Shown piece by piece: positions 25,813 through 34,139 of a DNA stretch of 64,000 bases (position 1 is its first letter; the number at the start of each line of letters is the position of its first letter). The position numbers were made by a program, and so were the translations under genes. The notes below the pieces were generated by a model. It was not told the origin of the DNA and searched no databases. It was given only the letters and a program-made list of their open reading frames with translations. This DNA is from Burkholderia diffusa (GTDB lineage Bacteria; Pseudomonadota; Gammaproteobacteria; Burkholderiales; Burkholderiaceae), in assembly GCF_902499115.1 (NCBI RefSeq), contig NZ_CABVPN010000009.1:62001-126000 (forward strand), written 5' to 3'.

Positions 25813-27207
25813 ATGGACCATCCGAACGACATCTCACCGGCCGCCATCGCGCTGAACCGTTTCGGCCTCGGCGCGCGGCCCGACGAAGCGCCGCCTGTCG
25901 ATCCGAAGGCCGCGCTGGTCGCCCAGTTCGACCGTTACGACGCACGGCCGGCCGCATGGGCTGGCGAACCCGACGCGATCACGCTCGCCACGCGCTTCGC
26001 GACGGCCCGCAACGCGATGACGAGCGACGACGCGGCGGCCAGACGTGCAACCGAGCAGTCGATCCGCCGCGACGGCTACGACGCATATCGCAGCGCGGTC
26101 GCCGCACGACTGAACGGCGCGCTCGTCACGCCCGCGCCGTTCGTCGAGCGTCTGGTGCATTTCTGGGCGAACCATTTCGCGGTGTCGGTCGACAAGGGGC
26201 AGGTGGCCGCGTATGCGGGCGCATTCGAGCGCGATGCGATCCGCCCGCACGTGCTCGGCCGCTTCGAGGACATGCTCGTCGCCGTCGAGCAGCATCCCGC
26301 AATGCAACTGTTCCTCGACCAGGCGCGCTCGGTCGGCCCCGACAGCCCGGCCGCGCTGCGCGCCGAAGCCCGCAATCCGGCGGCGCGACGCGGCCTCAAC
26401 GAGAACCTCGCGCGCGAAATCATGGAACTGCATACGCTCGGCGTGCGGACCGGCTACACACAAGCGGACGTGACGGAATTCGCGCGCGCGCTGACCGGCT
26501 GGAGCATCGCGGGCGGACGCGGGCCGCAGCCCGGCGGCGCGGCGCCGGGTGCGTTCGTGTTCCGTCCGAAGCTGCACGAACCGGGCGCACGCACGGTGAT
26601 GGGACGCACCTACGACCAGCCGGGCGAAGCGCAGGCACGCGCGATCCTGGCCGACCTGGCACGTTCGCCCGCGGCGGGCCGGCATATCGCGTTCCAGCTC
26701 GCCCGCCATTTCGTCGCCGACAATCCGCCGCCTGCGCTCACCGACCGGCTCGCCCGCGCATTCGAGACGAGCGGCGGCGATTTGCCGACCGTCTATCGCG
26801 CGCTGGTCGATGCGCCAGACGCCTGGGCGCCGGTCAATCGCAAGTTCAAGACGCCGTGGGAGTGGGCCGTGTCGTCGCTGCGCGGGCTCGGCTGGCGCGA
26901 CGCGGGCGACCTGAAGGTCGCGCCGCTGCTCGCGCAACTCGGCCAGCCGGTATGGCGGCCCGGATCGCCGGCCGGCTACGACGACGTCGCCGCGAGCTGG
27001 GCCGCGCCCGACGCGCTGGTGCGCCGCGTCGAGATCGCGCAGCGGCTGGCTGCACGCACGGGCGACCGGCTCGACCCGCGCACGCTCGGCAATACGCTGC
27101 TGGCCGGCTCGCTGAGCGCGTCGACCGCGACCGCGCTGTCACGTGCCGAAAGCGCGACCACGTCGCTTGCGCTGCTGCTCGTGTCGCCCGATTTCCAACG
27201 GAGATGA
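25813..27207 (+). CDS. DUF1800 protein
   Basis: 464 residues. Characteristic DUF1800 motifs are visible: AALNRFGLGARPDE-like opening (IALNRFGLGARPDEA), FWANHFAVS, RGLNENLAREIMELHTLGV, YTQADVTEFARALTGW, and a C-terminal FQRR. There is no clear signal peptide at this start. DUF1800 and DUF1501 genes are consistently paired in bacteria, and their function is unestablished (proposed extracellular or periplasmic roles). The DUF1501 partner starts 3 nt after the stop. Confidence 0.92.
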   Translation: MDHPNDISPAAIALNRFGLGARPDEAPPVDPKAALVAQFDRYDARPAAWAGEPDAITLATRFATARNAMTSDDAAARRATEQSIRRDGYDAYRSAVAARLNGALVTPAPFVERLVHFWANHFAVSVDKGQVAAYAGAFERDAIRPHVLGRFEDMLVAVEQHPAMQLFLDQARSVGPDSPAALRAEARNPAARRGLNENLAREIMELHTLGVRTGYTQADVTEFARALTGWSIAGGRGPQPGGAAPGAFVFRPKLHEPGARTVMGRTYDQPGEAQARAILADLARSPAAGRHIAFQLARHFVADNPPPALTDRLARAFETSGGDLPTVYRALVDAPDAWAPVNRKFKTPWEWAVSSLRGLGWRDAGDLKVAPLLAQLGQPVWRPGSPAGYDDVAASWAAPDALVRRVEIAQRLAARTGDRLDPRTLGNTLLAGSLSASTATALSRAESATTSLALLLVSPDFQRR

Positions 27208-27209
27208 AC

Positions 27210-28373
27210 ATGACCCGATCCTTGACTCGTCGACATTTCCTGAGCGTCGCCGCGGCCGGTGCGGGCGCGATCCTCGTTGCGCCGCGCATCGTGTTCGCGA
27301 ACGTCGAAACCGACCGGCGCTTCGTGTTCGTGATCCAGCGCGGCGCCGCCGACGGGCTGAACATCGTCGTCCCGTATGCGGAACCGGCGTATGCGTCGCT
27401 GCGCGGCCCGCTGGCGATCGACGCTGCGGCGGCGACACGCATCGACGGCATGTTCGCGCTTCATCCGTCGCTCGTGCGGACCGCGCAGATGTTTCGCGAC
27501 AAGCAGGCGCTGTTCGTCCACGCGATTGCGTCGCCGTATCGCGACCGCTCGCATTTCGACGGCCAGAACGTGCTGGAGACGGGCGGGCGCGCGCCGTACC
27601 AGGTGAGGGACGGCTGGCTCAACCGGCTCGCCGCGATGTTGCCGGCGACGCGCGACCGCGCGATCGCGTTCGCGCCGACGGTGCCGCTCGCGTTGCGCGG
27701 CAGCGTGCAGGCCGCGTCGTATGCGGCGTCCGGTCTGCCGGCCGCGCCGGACGACCTGCTCGCGCGCGTATCGGCGCTTTACGAGGCCGACGCGCAGCTC
27801 GGGCCGCTGTGGCAGTCGGCGATGGCCGCGCGGGGCCTCGCCGGCGATGCGCATGCGCGCCAGGATCCGGCGGGCGTCGGCAAGCTTGCGGCGACGTTTC
27901 TCGCGCGCGACGACGGCCCGCGGATCGCGATGATCGAGACGGGCGGCTGGGACACGCACAGCGCGCAGAACGCGCGGCTCGCGAATCAGTTGAAGGCACT
28001 CGACACGATGCTCGCCGCATTGCGCGACGGACTCGGGCCGGTGTGGCGGCAGACCACGGTGCTCGTCGCGACCGAGTTCGGCCGCACGGCCGCCGCGAAC
28101 GGCACGGGCGGCACTGATCACGGGCAGGCGTCGGTCGCGATGCTGGCGGGCGGGGCGGTCGCGGGCGGGCGCGTGATCGCCGAGTGGCCAGGCTTGCGGC
28201 CGGGCGACCTGTACGAAGGACGCGACCTGAAGCCGACCGCGTCGCTCGATGCGCTGATCGCGGGCGCGGCCGCCGAAAGCCTGCGGCTCGATCCCGGCCA
28301 TACCGCGGCCACGTTGTTCGCGCAAAGCGGCGCGACGCGGCCGATGACGGGCCTCGTTCGCGGAACCGCGTGA
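27210..28373 (+). CDS. DUF1501 protein, Tat-exported
   Basis: 387 residues. The start at 27210 gives a 6-nt spacing from GGAG; an ATG 6 nt earlier overlaps the DUF1800 stop. A twin-arginine signal (TRRHFLSVAAAGAGA) opens the protein. The alkaline-phosphatase-like DUF1501 core follows: FVIQRGAADGLNIVVPY, PSLVRTAQMFRDKQALFVH, SPYRDRSHFDGQNVLE, ETGGWDTHSAQNARLANQ, FGRTAAANGTGGTDHG. The DUF1800-DUF1501 pair is probably one transcript, possibly extending to the small YXWGXW lipoprotein gene downstream. Confidence 0.93.
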   Translation: MTRSLTRRHFLSVAAAGAGAILVAPRIVFANVETDRRFVFVIQRGAADGLNIVVPYAEPAYASLRGPLAIDAAAATRIDGMFALHPSLVRTAQMFRDKQALFVHAIASPYRDRSHFDGQNVLETGGRAPYQVRDGWLNRLAAMLPATRDRAIAFAPTVPLALRGSVQAASYAASGLPAAPDDLLARVSALYEADAQLGPLWQSAMAARGLAGDAHARQDPAGVGKLAATFLARDDGPRIAMIETGGWDTHSAQNARLANQLKALDTMLAALRDGLGPVWRQTTVLVATEFGRTAAANGTGGTDHGQASVAMLAGGAVAGGRVIAEWPGLRPGDLYEGRDLKPTASLDALIAGAAAESLRLDPGHTAATLFAQSGATRPMTGLVRGTA

Positions 28374-28438
28374 CGCGCGGCATGCGCGCGCTCGCATCCG
28401 CCAGCCGATTACATATGACACAACAGGGAGAATCGACG

Positions 28439-28657
28439 ATGAAGATCCGATCCGTATCGCTTGCCGTGTTGGCGACGATGAGTGCCGTGCTGATGTCCGC
28501 GTGCGTGGTGGAGCCGGCGCGGCCGCCGCAGCCCGCGCCGGTCGTCGAGGTCGCGCCGCCGCCGCCGGCGCCCGGTTATCGCTGGGCGAAGGGCCATTAC
28601 CGCTGGGCCGGCAATCACTGGGCGTGGGTGCCCGGACATTGGGTGGCCGTGTATTGA
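28439..28657 (+). CDS. Small YXWGXW-type lipoprotein
   Basis: 72 residues. The signal peptide ends at a lipobox-like MSAC (Cys near residue 22). A Pro-rich linker (EPARPPQPAPVV) precedes two to three Y/W-x-W repeats (YRWAKGHYRW, HWAWVPGHW). The ribosome site GGGAG precedes the ATG. It is related in layout to the proteins at 22246 and 22615. The function is unknown. Confidence 0.82.
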   Translation: MKIRSVSLAVLATMSAVLMSACVVEPARPPQPAPVVEVAPPPPAPGYRWAKGHYRWAGNHWAWVPGHWVAVY

Positions 28658-28678
28658 AGCGCGTGAACGGCGCGCCGC

Positions 28679-29872
28679 TCACCACCCGATGCGGTGCTTC
28701 TCCTCGGTTTCGCTGTGCCGCCAGTCGTCGTCCGCATGCAGATACTGGCTCGTCGTCGTCAGCGACACGTGCCCGAGGTTGTCGCGCACGAGCCGCAGAT
28801 CGACGCGGCCATCGGCCATGTGCGAGCCGGCGCTGTGGCGCAGCCAGTGCGCGGATGCCTGTTCGAGCACGCGCGCCTGTTCTTCGCCAGCATTTCCTTG
28901 CGCACGCAACCGCTCGGCCGCGAACCGGAACACCTGCTTCACGATCCGGTGCAGCGCCGCGCGCGTGAGCGGCTTGCGCGTGCGACCGACGGGCAGCACG
29001 AGCGGCGTGGGTTCGCCGTCGGCCGGCAGCGCGGGCAGGCCATGCGCGCGCCGGTAGCGCGCGAGCTCGACCATCATCTCGGCGGTGGCCGGCACGAGCC
29101 GCTGCCGGCCGCCTTTGCCGGTCACGTCGAGCCACCAGCGGTCGCGCCCGTTCGCATCGCGCCGCGCAAAGAATTGTCCCATCGTGGTGTCGGCTGCTTC
29201 GGTGATGCGCAGCCCGCCGAGATACAGCAGCGTGAACACCCAGCGCGCGCGATCGGCATGGAAGGCGGCGCGCGCGTCGTCGCGCGGCATCGCGGCGATC
29301 CCATCCTTGACCGCCTGCCACAGCGGCGGCCCAAGATGGCGCGTGACGCGCGGCGCGGGCCGTCGTTGCCGCTGCCGGGACAGCGCGAGCGGATTGCCGG
29401 CCAGGTAGCCGGCCTGCACGAGCCACGAGAACATCACGTTCAGGATGACCATCGACTGCCGCTGGCTGGCCGCCGACAGCGGCCCGTAGAACGGCCGCCA
29501 GCGCGGGTCGCCGCGCGGATGCTTGCGGCCGCCGTTCGCGCACCACAGGTCGGCCGGCACGGGCGCGAGCAGGAACTGCCGGTAGCCGACGAGATCCTCG
29601 TGCGTGAGCGACGACAGCGGCTTGCCGCACGCGATGACGGCCCACAGCAGCAGGCGTTCGGCTTCCTTGCGGTAGTTCTGGAACGTGGTGGGCGTATCGA
29701 CGAAGCGTGCGAGCCACGCGCGCACGGCGTCGAGATCATGCGTCGCGGCGATCTGAGGATGCGCGCTGGTCGAGCGGTTGGTGCCCGCCCGTCCGTCGAG
29801 CGCGGCCGGCACGGTCAGCGTATCGATCGGCTGCGGCCGCAGCGCGACGCCGGACGGAACGGGTGAGGTCAT
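28679..29872 (-). CDS. Tyrosine recombinase (XerC/XerD-like integrase)
   Basis: 397 residues from MTSPVPSGVA. An N-terminal SAM-like domain is followed by a catalytic domain with all expected residues: Arg in LGGLRITEA (about 222), Lys in TGKGGRQR (about 253), His-x-x-Arg in HWLRHSAGSH (about 342/345), His in LGHVSLTTT (about 368) and the nucleophile Tyr in SQYLH (about 377). No phage, integron or transposon genes and no obvious att repeats lie beside it, so it looks like a chromosomal solitary recombinase. The role is unknown. Confidence 0.88.
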   Translation of the reverse strand: MTSPVPSGVALRPQPIDTLTVPAALDGRAGTNRSTSAHPQIAATHDLDAVRAWLARFVDTPTTFQNYRKEAERLLLWAVIACGKPLSSLTHEDLVGYRQFLLAPVPADLWCANGGRKHPRGDPRWRPFYGPLSAASQRQSMVILNVMFSWLVQAGYLAGNPLALSRQRQRRPAPRVTRHLGPPLWQAVKDGIAAMPRDDARAAFHADRARWVFTLLYLGGLRITEAADTTMGQFFARRDANGRDRWWLDVTGKGGRQRLVPATAEMMVELARYRRAHGLPALPADGEPTPLVLPVGRTRKPLTRAALHRIVKQVFRFAAERLRAQGNAGEEQARVLEQASAHWLRHSAGSHMADGRVDLRLVRDNLGHVSLTTTSQYLHADDDWRHSETEEKHRIGW

Positions 29873-30032
29873 GCGAAGAGGTGGCGCGGCTCGCCGGTGA
29901 GCGGGCGCACGCGGCGCGACGAAGCGTACGAGGAAGCGCCGATGGTAATACACGATCGCCATGCGGTGAAGCCGCCGTGGATCGCGCGTGTCCGGCCGGT
30001 GACGAAGCGCGTGGCGGACGAGCACGGTCACG

Positions 30033-31208
30033 TCACCCCAGCGACAACACGCTGTTCAGCAACGTCCGCACGAGCGTCGCCTGCCGCGTGACGCCCGTCT
30101 TCGAAAAGATCGCGCGCAGGTGCGAGCGCGCGGTGTTCTTGCTGATGTCGAGCTCGTCGGCTGCCTCCTCGAGCGTCGACCCGTTGACGAGCGCGAGCGC
30201 CAGGGCGGTCTCGGCCGGCGTGAGGTCGAACAGCTTGCGCACGATGTCGTGCGACGCCTGCGACTTGCGTTCGGCATCGCGGATGAAGATGGCGCACGCC
30301 GGCCGGCGCGGATTGTCCTCCGACCATTCGCTGAGCGGGACCGTGCGGATCAGCACGCCGAGCGGCGGCTTGCCGGACGGGCGCGACACGGCGATCGCCT
30401 GCGCGACCGTCGGCGCGCCGCCCGCGCGCTCCGCGACCACCTGCCGGATCAGCTTCTGCAGCTTGCGGTCCTCCAGCGGGTACGAGGCCTCGAGCGCCCC
30501 GCCGCGCACGCGCAGGCCGTCGCATTCCGCGAAGATCTCGTCCGCGACGGAGTTGGTCTTCATGATCGTGCCGCGCTCGTCGAGGATCGCGGTCGCGACG
30601 AGCATGCGGTCGATCGTGCTCGCGTACAGCATGCGCTCCGATTCGACCATCCCGAACTTCGCATGCAGTCGCACCGCGCGCTTCAGGTGCGGCAGCAACG
30701 CGTTGCAGACGGCCTTGTCGGCCACCGAGAACGCGTGGCCGTGATGCGAGCGGCACACGCGGAACCGGCATTCGACCCCGTCGGGCGTGCGCAGGTCCGC
30801 CCCCATCAGGTAGCCGACGTCGAACGGTTCGAGAAACTCGCGATACATCGCGCTGCCGCGCCACACGCCGACGCCGGGCAACTCGTCGACGGTGACGACA
30901 CGATCGCTCGGCAGGTTCACGAACGGATCGAGCGCGTAATAGTAGTTGTTGTACGACGCGACGCCCGGCAGCGGCGCGCCGTGCCCGGACGCATTGATCA
31001 TCAGCCCCGCGTGACCGCCGGCGGGCCAGCGCAGGATCATCGTCACGTAGTTCGCGTCCAGATGCACGCGGATCCGTTCGAGGGCGCCGCCCCATGGCAC
31101 GTCTTCCAGCGGGCCTTCGTAGATTGTCGCGAGCAGCGCGTCGAACTGCTCGAGCGTCAGGCTCGATCGGGCAAGGCTCGGGGGAAGGGCCGGGGGCGCC
31201 GTGGTCAT
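30033..31208 (-). CDS. LuxR-type transcriptional regulator with PAS-like sensory region
   Basis: 391 residues from MTTAPPALPPS. The N-terminal region (about 20-200) contains aromatic-rich segments (ASYNNYYYALDPFVNLP, MYREFLEPFDVGYLMGADLR). A PAS-like centre follows (TAILDERGTIMKTNSVADEI), and the C-terminus is a LuxR/GerE HTH (LTPAETALALALVNGSTLEE, DISKNTARSHLRAIFSKTGV). The overall plan and size resemble TeiR/TesR, the LuxR-type activator of testosterone degradation in Comamonas. It lies about 3 kb upstream of a steroid-type catabolic cluster, so it is a candidate regulator. That link is an inference. Confidence 0.87.
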   Translation of the reverse strand: MTTAPPALPPSLARSSLTLEQFDALLATIYEGPLEDVPWGGALERIRVHLDANYVTMILRWPAGGHAGLMINASGHGAPLPGVASYNNYYYALDPFVNLPSDRVVTVDELPGVGVWRGSAMYREFLEPFDVGYLMGADLRTPDGVECRFRVCRSHHGHAFSVADKAVCNALLPHLKRAVRLHAKFGMVESERMLYASTIDRMLVATAILDERGTIMKTNSVADEIFAECDGLRVRGGALEASYPLEDRKLQKLIRQVVAERAGGAPTVAQAIAVSRPSGKPPLGVLIRTVPLSEWSEDNPRRPACAIFIRDAERKSQASHDIVRKLFDLTPAETALALALVNGSTLEEAADELDISKNTARSHLRAIFSKTGVTRQATLVRTLLNSVLSLG

Positions 31209-31448
31209 CGGGGTTGTCTCCTGTTGCAGCGCCGGGTCGCGGTGCGCCGGGCGTGCAGGTGCGTGCACGGGCGTATCCGGACCGCCGACGGCGGCGCGCG
31301 GCGGCCTGCACCGGAATACGGTAGCGCGCCGGCGCACGCACGACATCCCACGAATGAGGGTGGCGGCATGCCGTTGTAAGCCATTCGTGAACTTTCCCGA
31401 AGCAGCGTTCGTCTAATCGGCCCGCCAACGCTTCCTGAGGAACACCCG

Positions 31449-31829
31449 ATGATTCGCAAGACCAGAACGCTGCTCGGCGCGGCCGTGATCGCCGGCAGCA
31501 TGCTGCTCGCCGGATGCCAGACTGGAGCGGCCGCGACGGACGCGCGCGCGGCTCGCCCGGCCGACGGCCGCCCCGTGACCAGGACCGTTTATGTCGCGCC
31601 GCAGGCGGCGCGCTGCACGGGCGTCGCGCCGATGGACTGCCTGCAGGTGCGCAGCAGCCCGGCGGAGCCGTGGAGCCTGTGGTATGCGGGTATCGAGGGT
31701 TTTGCGTACCAGCCGGGCTATCGATACGTGCTGGAAGTCGACGAATACCGCGTCGCGCAGCCGCCGGCCGACGGCTCGTCGATCCGCTGGGTGCTCAAGC
31801 GGGTCGTCGAGCGCCGCCAGGTGAACTGA
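31449..31829 (+). CDS. DUF4377 lipoprotein
   Basis: 126 residues. The signal peptide ends in a lipobox LAGC (MLLAGCQTG). The DUF4377 core is clear: RTVYVAPQAARCTGVAPMDC, LQVRSSPAEPWSLWYAGIEG, FAYQPGYRYVLEVDEYRVA. The ribosome site GAGGAA precedes the ATG. Family members are envelope lipoproteins related to HslJ/META-type domains, with no assigned function. Its promoter is shared with the divergent LuxR gene (31209-31448, no gene). Confidence 0.88.
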   Translation: MIRKTRTLLGAAVIAGSMLLAGCQTGAAATDARAARPADGRPVTRTVYVAPQAARCTGVAPMDCLQVRSSPAEPWSLWYAGIEGFAYQPGYRYVLEVDEYRVAQPPADGSSIRWVLKRVVERRQVN

Positions 31830-31858
31830 CGGCCGGTCGTGCCCGCCCGCGGCGGCGC

Positions 31859-33247
31859 TTACGCGGACTGCCGCGGCGCGACTGGCCTCGGCGGCGCGGC
31901 AGTATCGATGCGCCGGAACACGACGGACGACAGCAGTGTGACCGAGCCCATGCAGACGAACGACAGGATGAACCCGTTCGCCATCGAGCCCCAATGCGCG
32001 GCGAACAGGTTCACGAGTCCGCCGCCGATCGACACGCCGAGCCCCATCGCCAGCATCTGCATCATCGTAAACAGGCTGTTGCCGCTGCCGGCGTCGGCAT
32101 GCGACAGGCCCTTCAGCGTCACGGCGTTCATCGCGGCGAACTGCATCGAGTTCGCGGCGCCGAACACGATCAGCAACGCAATCTCCAGCGCCGGCGCGGG
32201 CCGTGCCGAGACCAGCGCGAACCCCGCGATCGCGCAGCCGACGATCCCCGTGTTCACGACCAGGAACGTCGCATAGCCGAAGCGTGTCGCGAGCGGCGCG
32301 ATCCAGCGCTTCGCGATCACGCCGGCGATCGCGGCCGGCAGCATCATCATCCCCGACTGGAGCGGCGTATAGCCGAGCTGCACCTGCATCAGCAGCGGCA
32401 GCATGAACGGCACGGCGCTCGTGCCGATCCGGCACAGCAGGTTGCCGAGCAGCCCTGAGCCGAAGTTCGGTTCGCGGAACAACCCGAGCCGGAACAGCGG
32501 CTGCGCGCGGCGCTGCGCATGGGGCAGGTACGCGAGCGCGCTCGCCATGCCCAGCACGGCGAGCCCGATCGCCCAGCCTGTGCGGTGCGCGGGCATTGGC
32601 GGATCGATCGCGAGCGACAGCGCGATCATCGCGACCGACAGCAGCACACAGCCGACGAAGTCGAACGGCGGCGGCTGCATCGCCTGATCGTGCGGCAGGA
32701 AGCGCTGCACCGCGATGAAGCCCACCACGCCGACCGGCACGTTGACGATGAACACCCAGTGCCAGGAAATCGCCTGCGTGAGCCAGCCGCCGAGCGTCGG
32801 CCCGACGATCGGGCCGAGTTGTCCGGCGATCGACACGAACGCGATCGCCGCGACGTACCGTTCGCCCGGCACGCGGCGCAACACCGCGAGCCGACCGATC
32901 GGCAGCAGCATCGAGCCGCCGATGCCCTGCACGGCGCGCGCGACGACGAGCTGGCCGAGCGTGTGCGACGCCGCGCAGCCGATCGACGCGAGAGAGAACA
33001 CCAAAATGGCGAGCGAGAACACGCGGCGCGTGCCGAACCGGTCGGCGAGCCAGCCGGACGCCGGCGTGAGCATCGCCATCGTCAGCGTGTAGACGACCAC
33101 GACCGGCTGCATCGCGAGCGGCGAAGCATGCAGGCTTTGCGCGATCGACGGCAGCGCGGTGTTGACGATCGTCGTGTCGAGCGACTGCATGAAGAACGCG
33201 GCGGCGACGATCCACAGCAGCGCGGAGTGTGAGGGTTCGCGGGACAT
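31859..33247 (-). CDS. MFS transporter, DHA2 (EmrB/QacA) family
   Basis: 462 residues from MSREPSHSALLWIVAAAFF. Family motifs are present: LDTTIVNTALPSIAQSL (motif D1), GWLADRFGTRRVF (motif A), and VVARAVQGIGGSMLLPIGRL (motif B). The hydrophobicity pattern fits 12-14 membrane helices. It would be a proton-driven exporter of drugs or hydrophobic compounds. No membrane-fusion partner is adjacent. It converges with the DUF4377 gene, 29 bp away. Confidence 0.92.
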   Translation of the reverse strand: MSREPSHSALLWIVAAAFFMQSLDTTIVNTALPSIAQSLHASPLAMQPVVVVYTLTMAMLTPASGWLADRFGTRRVFSLAILVFSLASIGCAASHTLGQLVVARAVQGIGGSMLLPIGRLAVLRRVPGERYVAAIAFVSIAGQLGPIVGPTLGGWLTQAISWHWVFIVNVPVGVVGFIAVQRFLPHDQAMQPPPFDFVGCVLLSVAMIALSLAIDPPMPAHRTGWAIGLAVLGMASALAYLPHAQRRAQPLFRLGLFREPNFGSGLLGNLLCRIGTSAVPFMLPLLMQVQLGYTPLQSGMMMLPAAIAGVIAKRWIAPLATRFGYATFLVVNTGIVGCAIAGFALVSARPAPALEIALLIVFGAANSMQFAAMNAVTLKGLSHADAGSGNSLFTMMQMLAMGLGVSIGGGLVNLFAAHWGSMANGFILSFVCMGSVTLLSSVVFRRIDTAAPPRPVAPRQSA

Positions 33248-33528
33248 GACGAAACGGGAAGTGCGGCGACCGGCGCGGTGGCGACGTGACGGGCGACGCG
33301 GCCCGGCAGGCTCGCGTCGGCGCACGGCCGGTCTACAAACGTCCGATGGTACCGATTCCGGTGGCCATCGGGAAGCCGCGTTATGGCACTGACCGTCATC
33401 GACATCGCCGATGAAGAGGCGGGACGCTCGATCGCGCCCGGTTCATTACCCGACACCGGACGTTCCCGCGGCATCCGGCCGGGTTTCCGCCGGCCGGATC
33501 GCGTGGCATGCGCGCCACACGTGGCCGC

Positions 33529-33879
33529 TCACGCGGCGCGTTTCTGCGAAATCACCAGCAGCGCGCCGTTCCTGTCCTCCAGCACCGCGCGGTATTCGTG
33601 CGGCCCCGCCTGCACCGGCACGCGCACCGACGCGCCTGCCTTCACGACCCGCGCCATTGCCGCGTAAAGGTCATCGTCCTCGTCCACGCGCAGCGTGAGC
33701 GCCGCGCGTTCGACGATCTGCTCGTCGCCGGCCACCAGCGCGATCGTCAGCGGGCCGCCGTCGAGTGCGCAATAGCGGTCGCCGTCGCGAAACTTCACGT
33801 TCAGGCCCAGCCCGTCGACGAACAGCGGCAAGGCCGTGTCGATGTCGTCGACCGGATACAGCAGCATCGATACCTTCAT
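33529..33879 (-). CDS. VOC/glyoxalase-fold small protein
   Basis: 116 residues from MKVSMLLYPVDDIDTAL. It shows one VOC unit pattern (YPVDDIDTALPLFVDGLG, EYRAVLEDRNGALLVISQ). No full set of metal ligands (H/E) can be assigned. It could be a glyoxalase-like, resistance or isomerase protein. The 280 bp to the MFS gene hold no gene that I can support. Confidence 0.8.
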   Translation of the reverse strand: MKVSMLLYPVDDIDTALPLFVDGLGLNVKFRDGDRYCALDGGPLTIALVAGDEQIVERAALTLRVDEDDDLYAAMARVVKAGASVRVPVQAGPHEYRAVLEDRNGALLVISQKRAA

Positions 33880-34015
33880 TCCCTCTCTCCCTCGTCTTGA
33901 TGTGTACGGTCCGCGCCGGGCCGTCATTCGATGCTAGCGCGCGGTGCCGGCCGCGACGCAGTCTGTTCGGATGACGGTGAAACCCCTCTGTCCCCGCATG
34001 CATGCCGTTACTCCA

Positions 34016-34026
34016 AACAGACGATG
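34016..34026. promoter_or_regulatory. Candidate shared regulatory motif AACAGACGATG, block A
   Basis: The 11-mer lies 114-124 bp before the LLM-oxidoreductase start. The identical 11-mer occurs at 46186-46196, before the first gene of the second catabolic block. A reverse-complement partial copy, GTCTGTT, lies at 33961-33967. No binding protein is known. Confidence 0.35.
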
Positions 34027-34139
34027 CCCGTGCGGGCCCCCGCGCCGACACTCCCATCCGTGGACCGTCGCTATTCGTCCGTATCGTGCGGGCGGGCCGC
34101 ACGACCCCGACTCGTCCAACATACATGGAGACGCACGCA

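Noticed and set aside
26976..29717. 913-codon minus-strand frame spanning DUF1501 and the integrase region
   Set aside because: Antisense to DUF1501 and in the wrong frame over the recombinase; no recognisable domain.
28679..29872. Integrase gene as the mark of a genomic island or prophage
   Set aside because: No tRNA, att repeats, phage or transposition genes nearby, and base composition equals the flanks; kept as a solitary recombinase.
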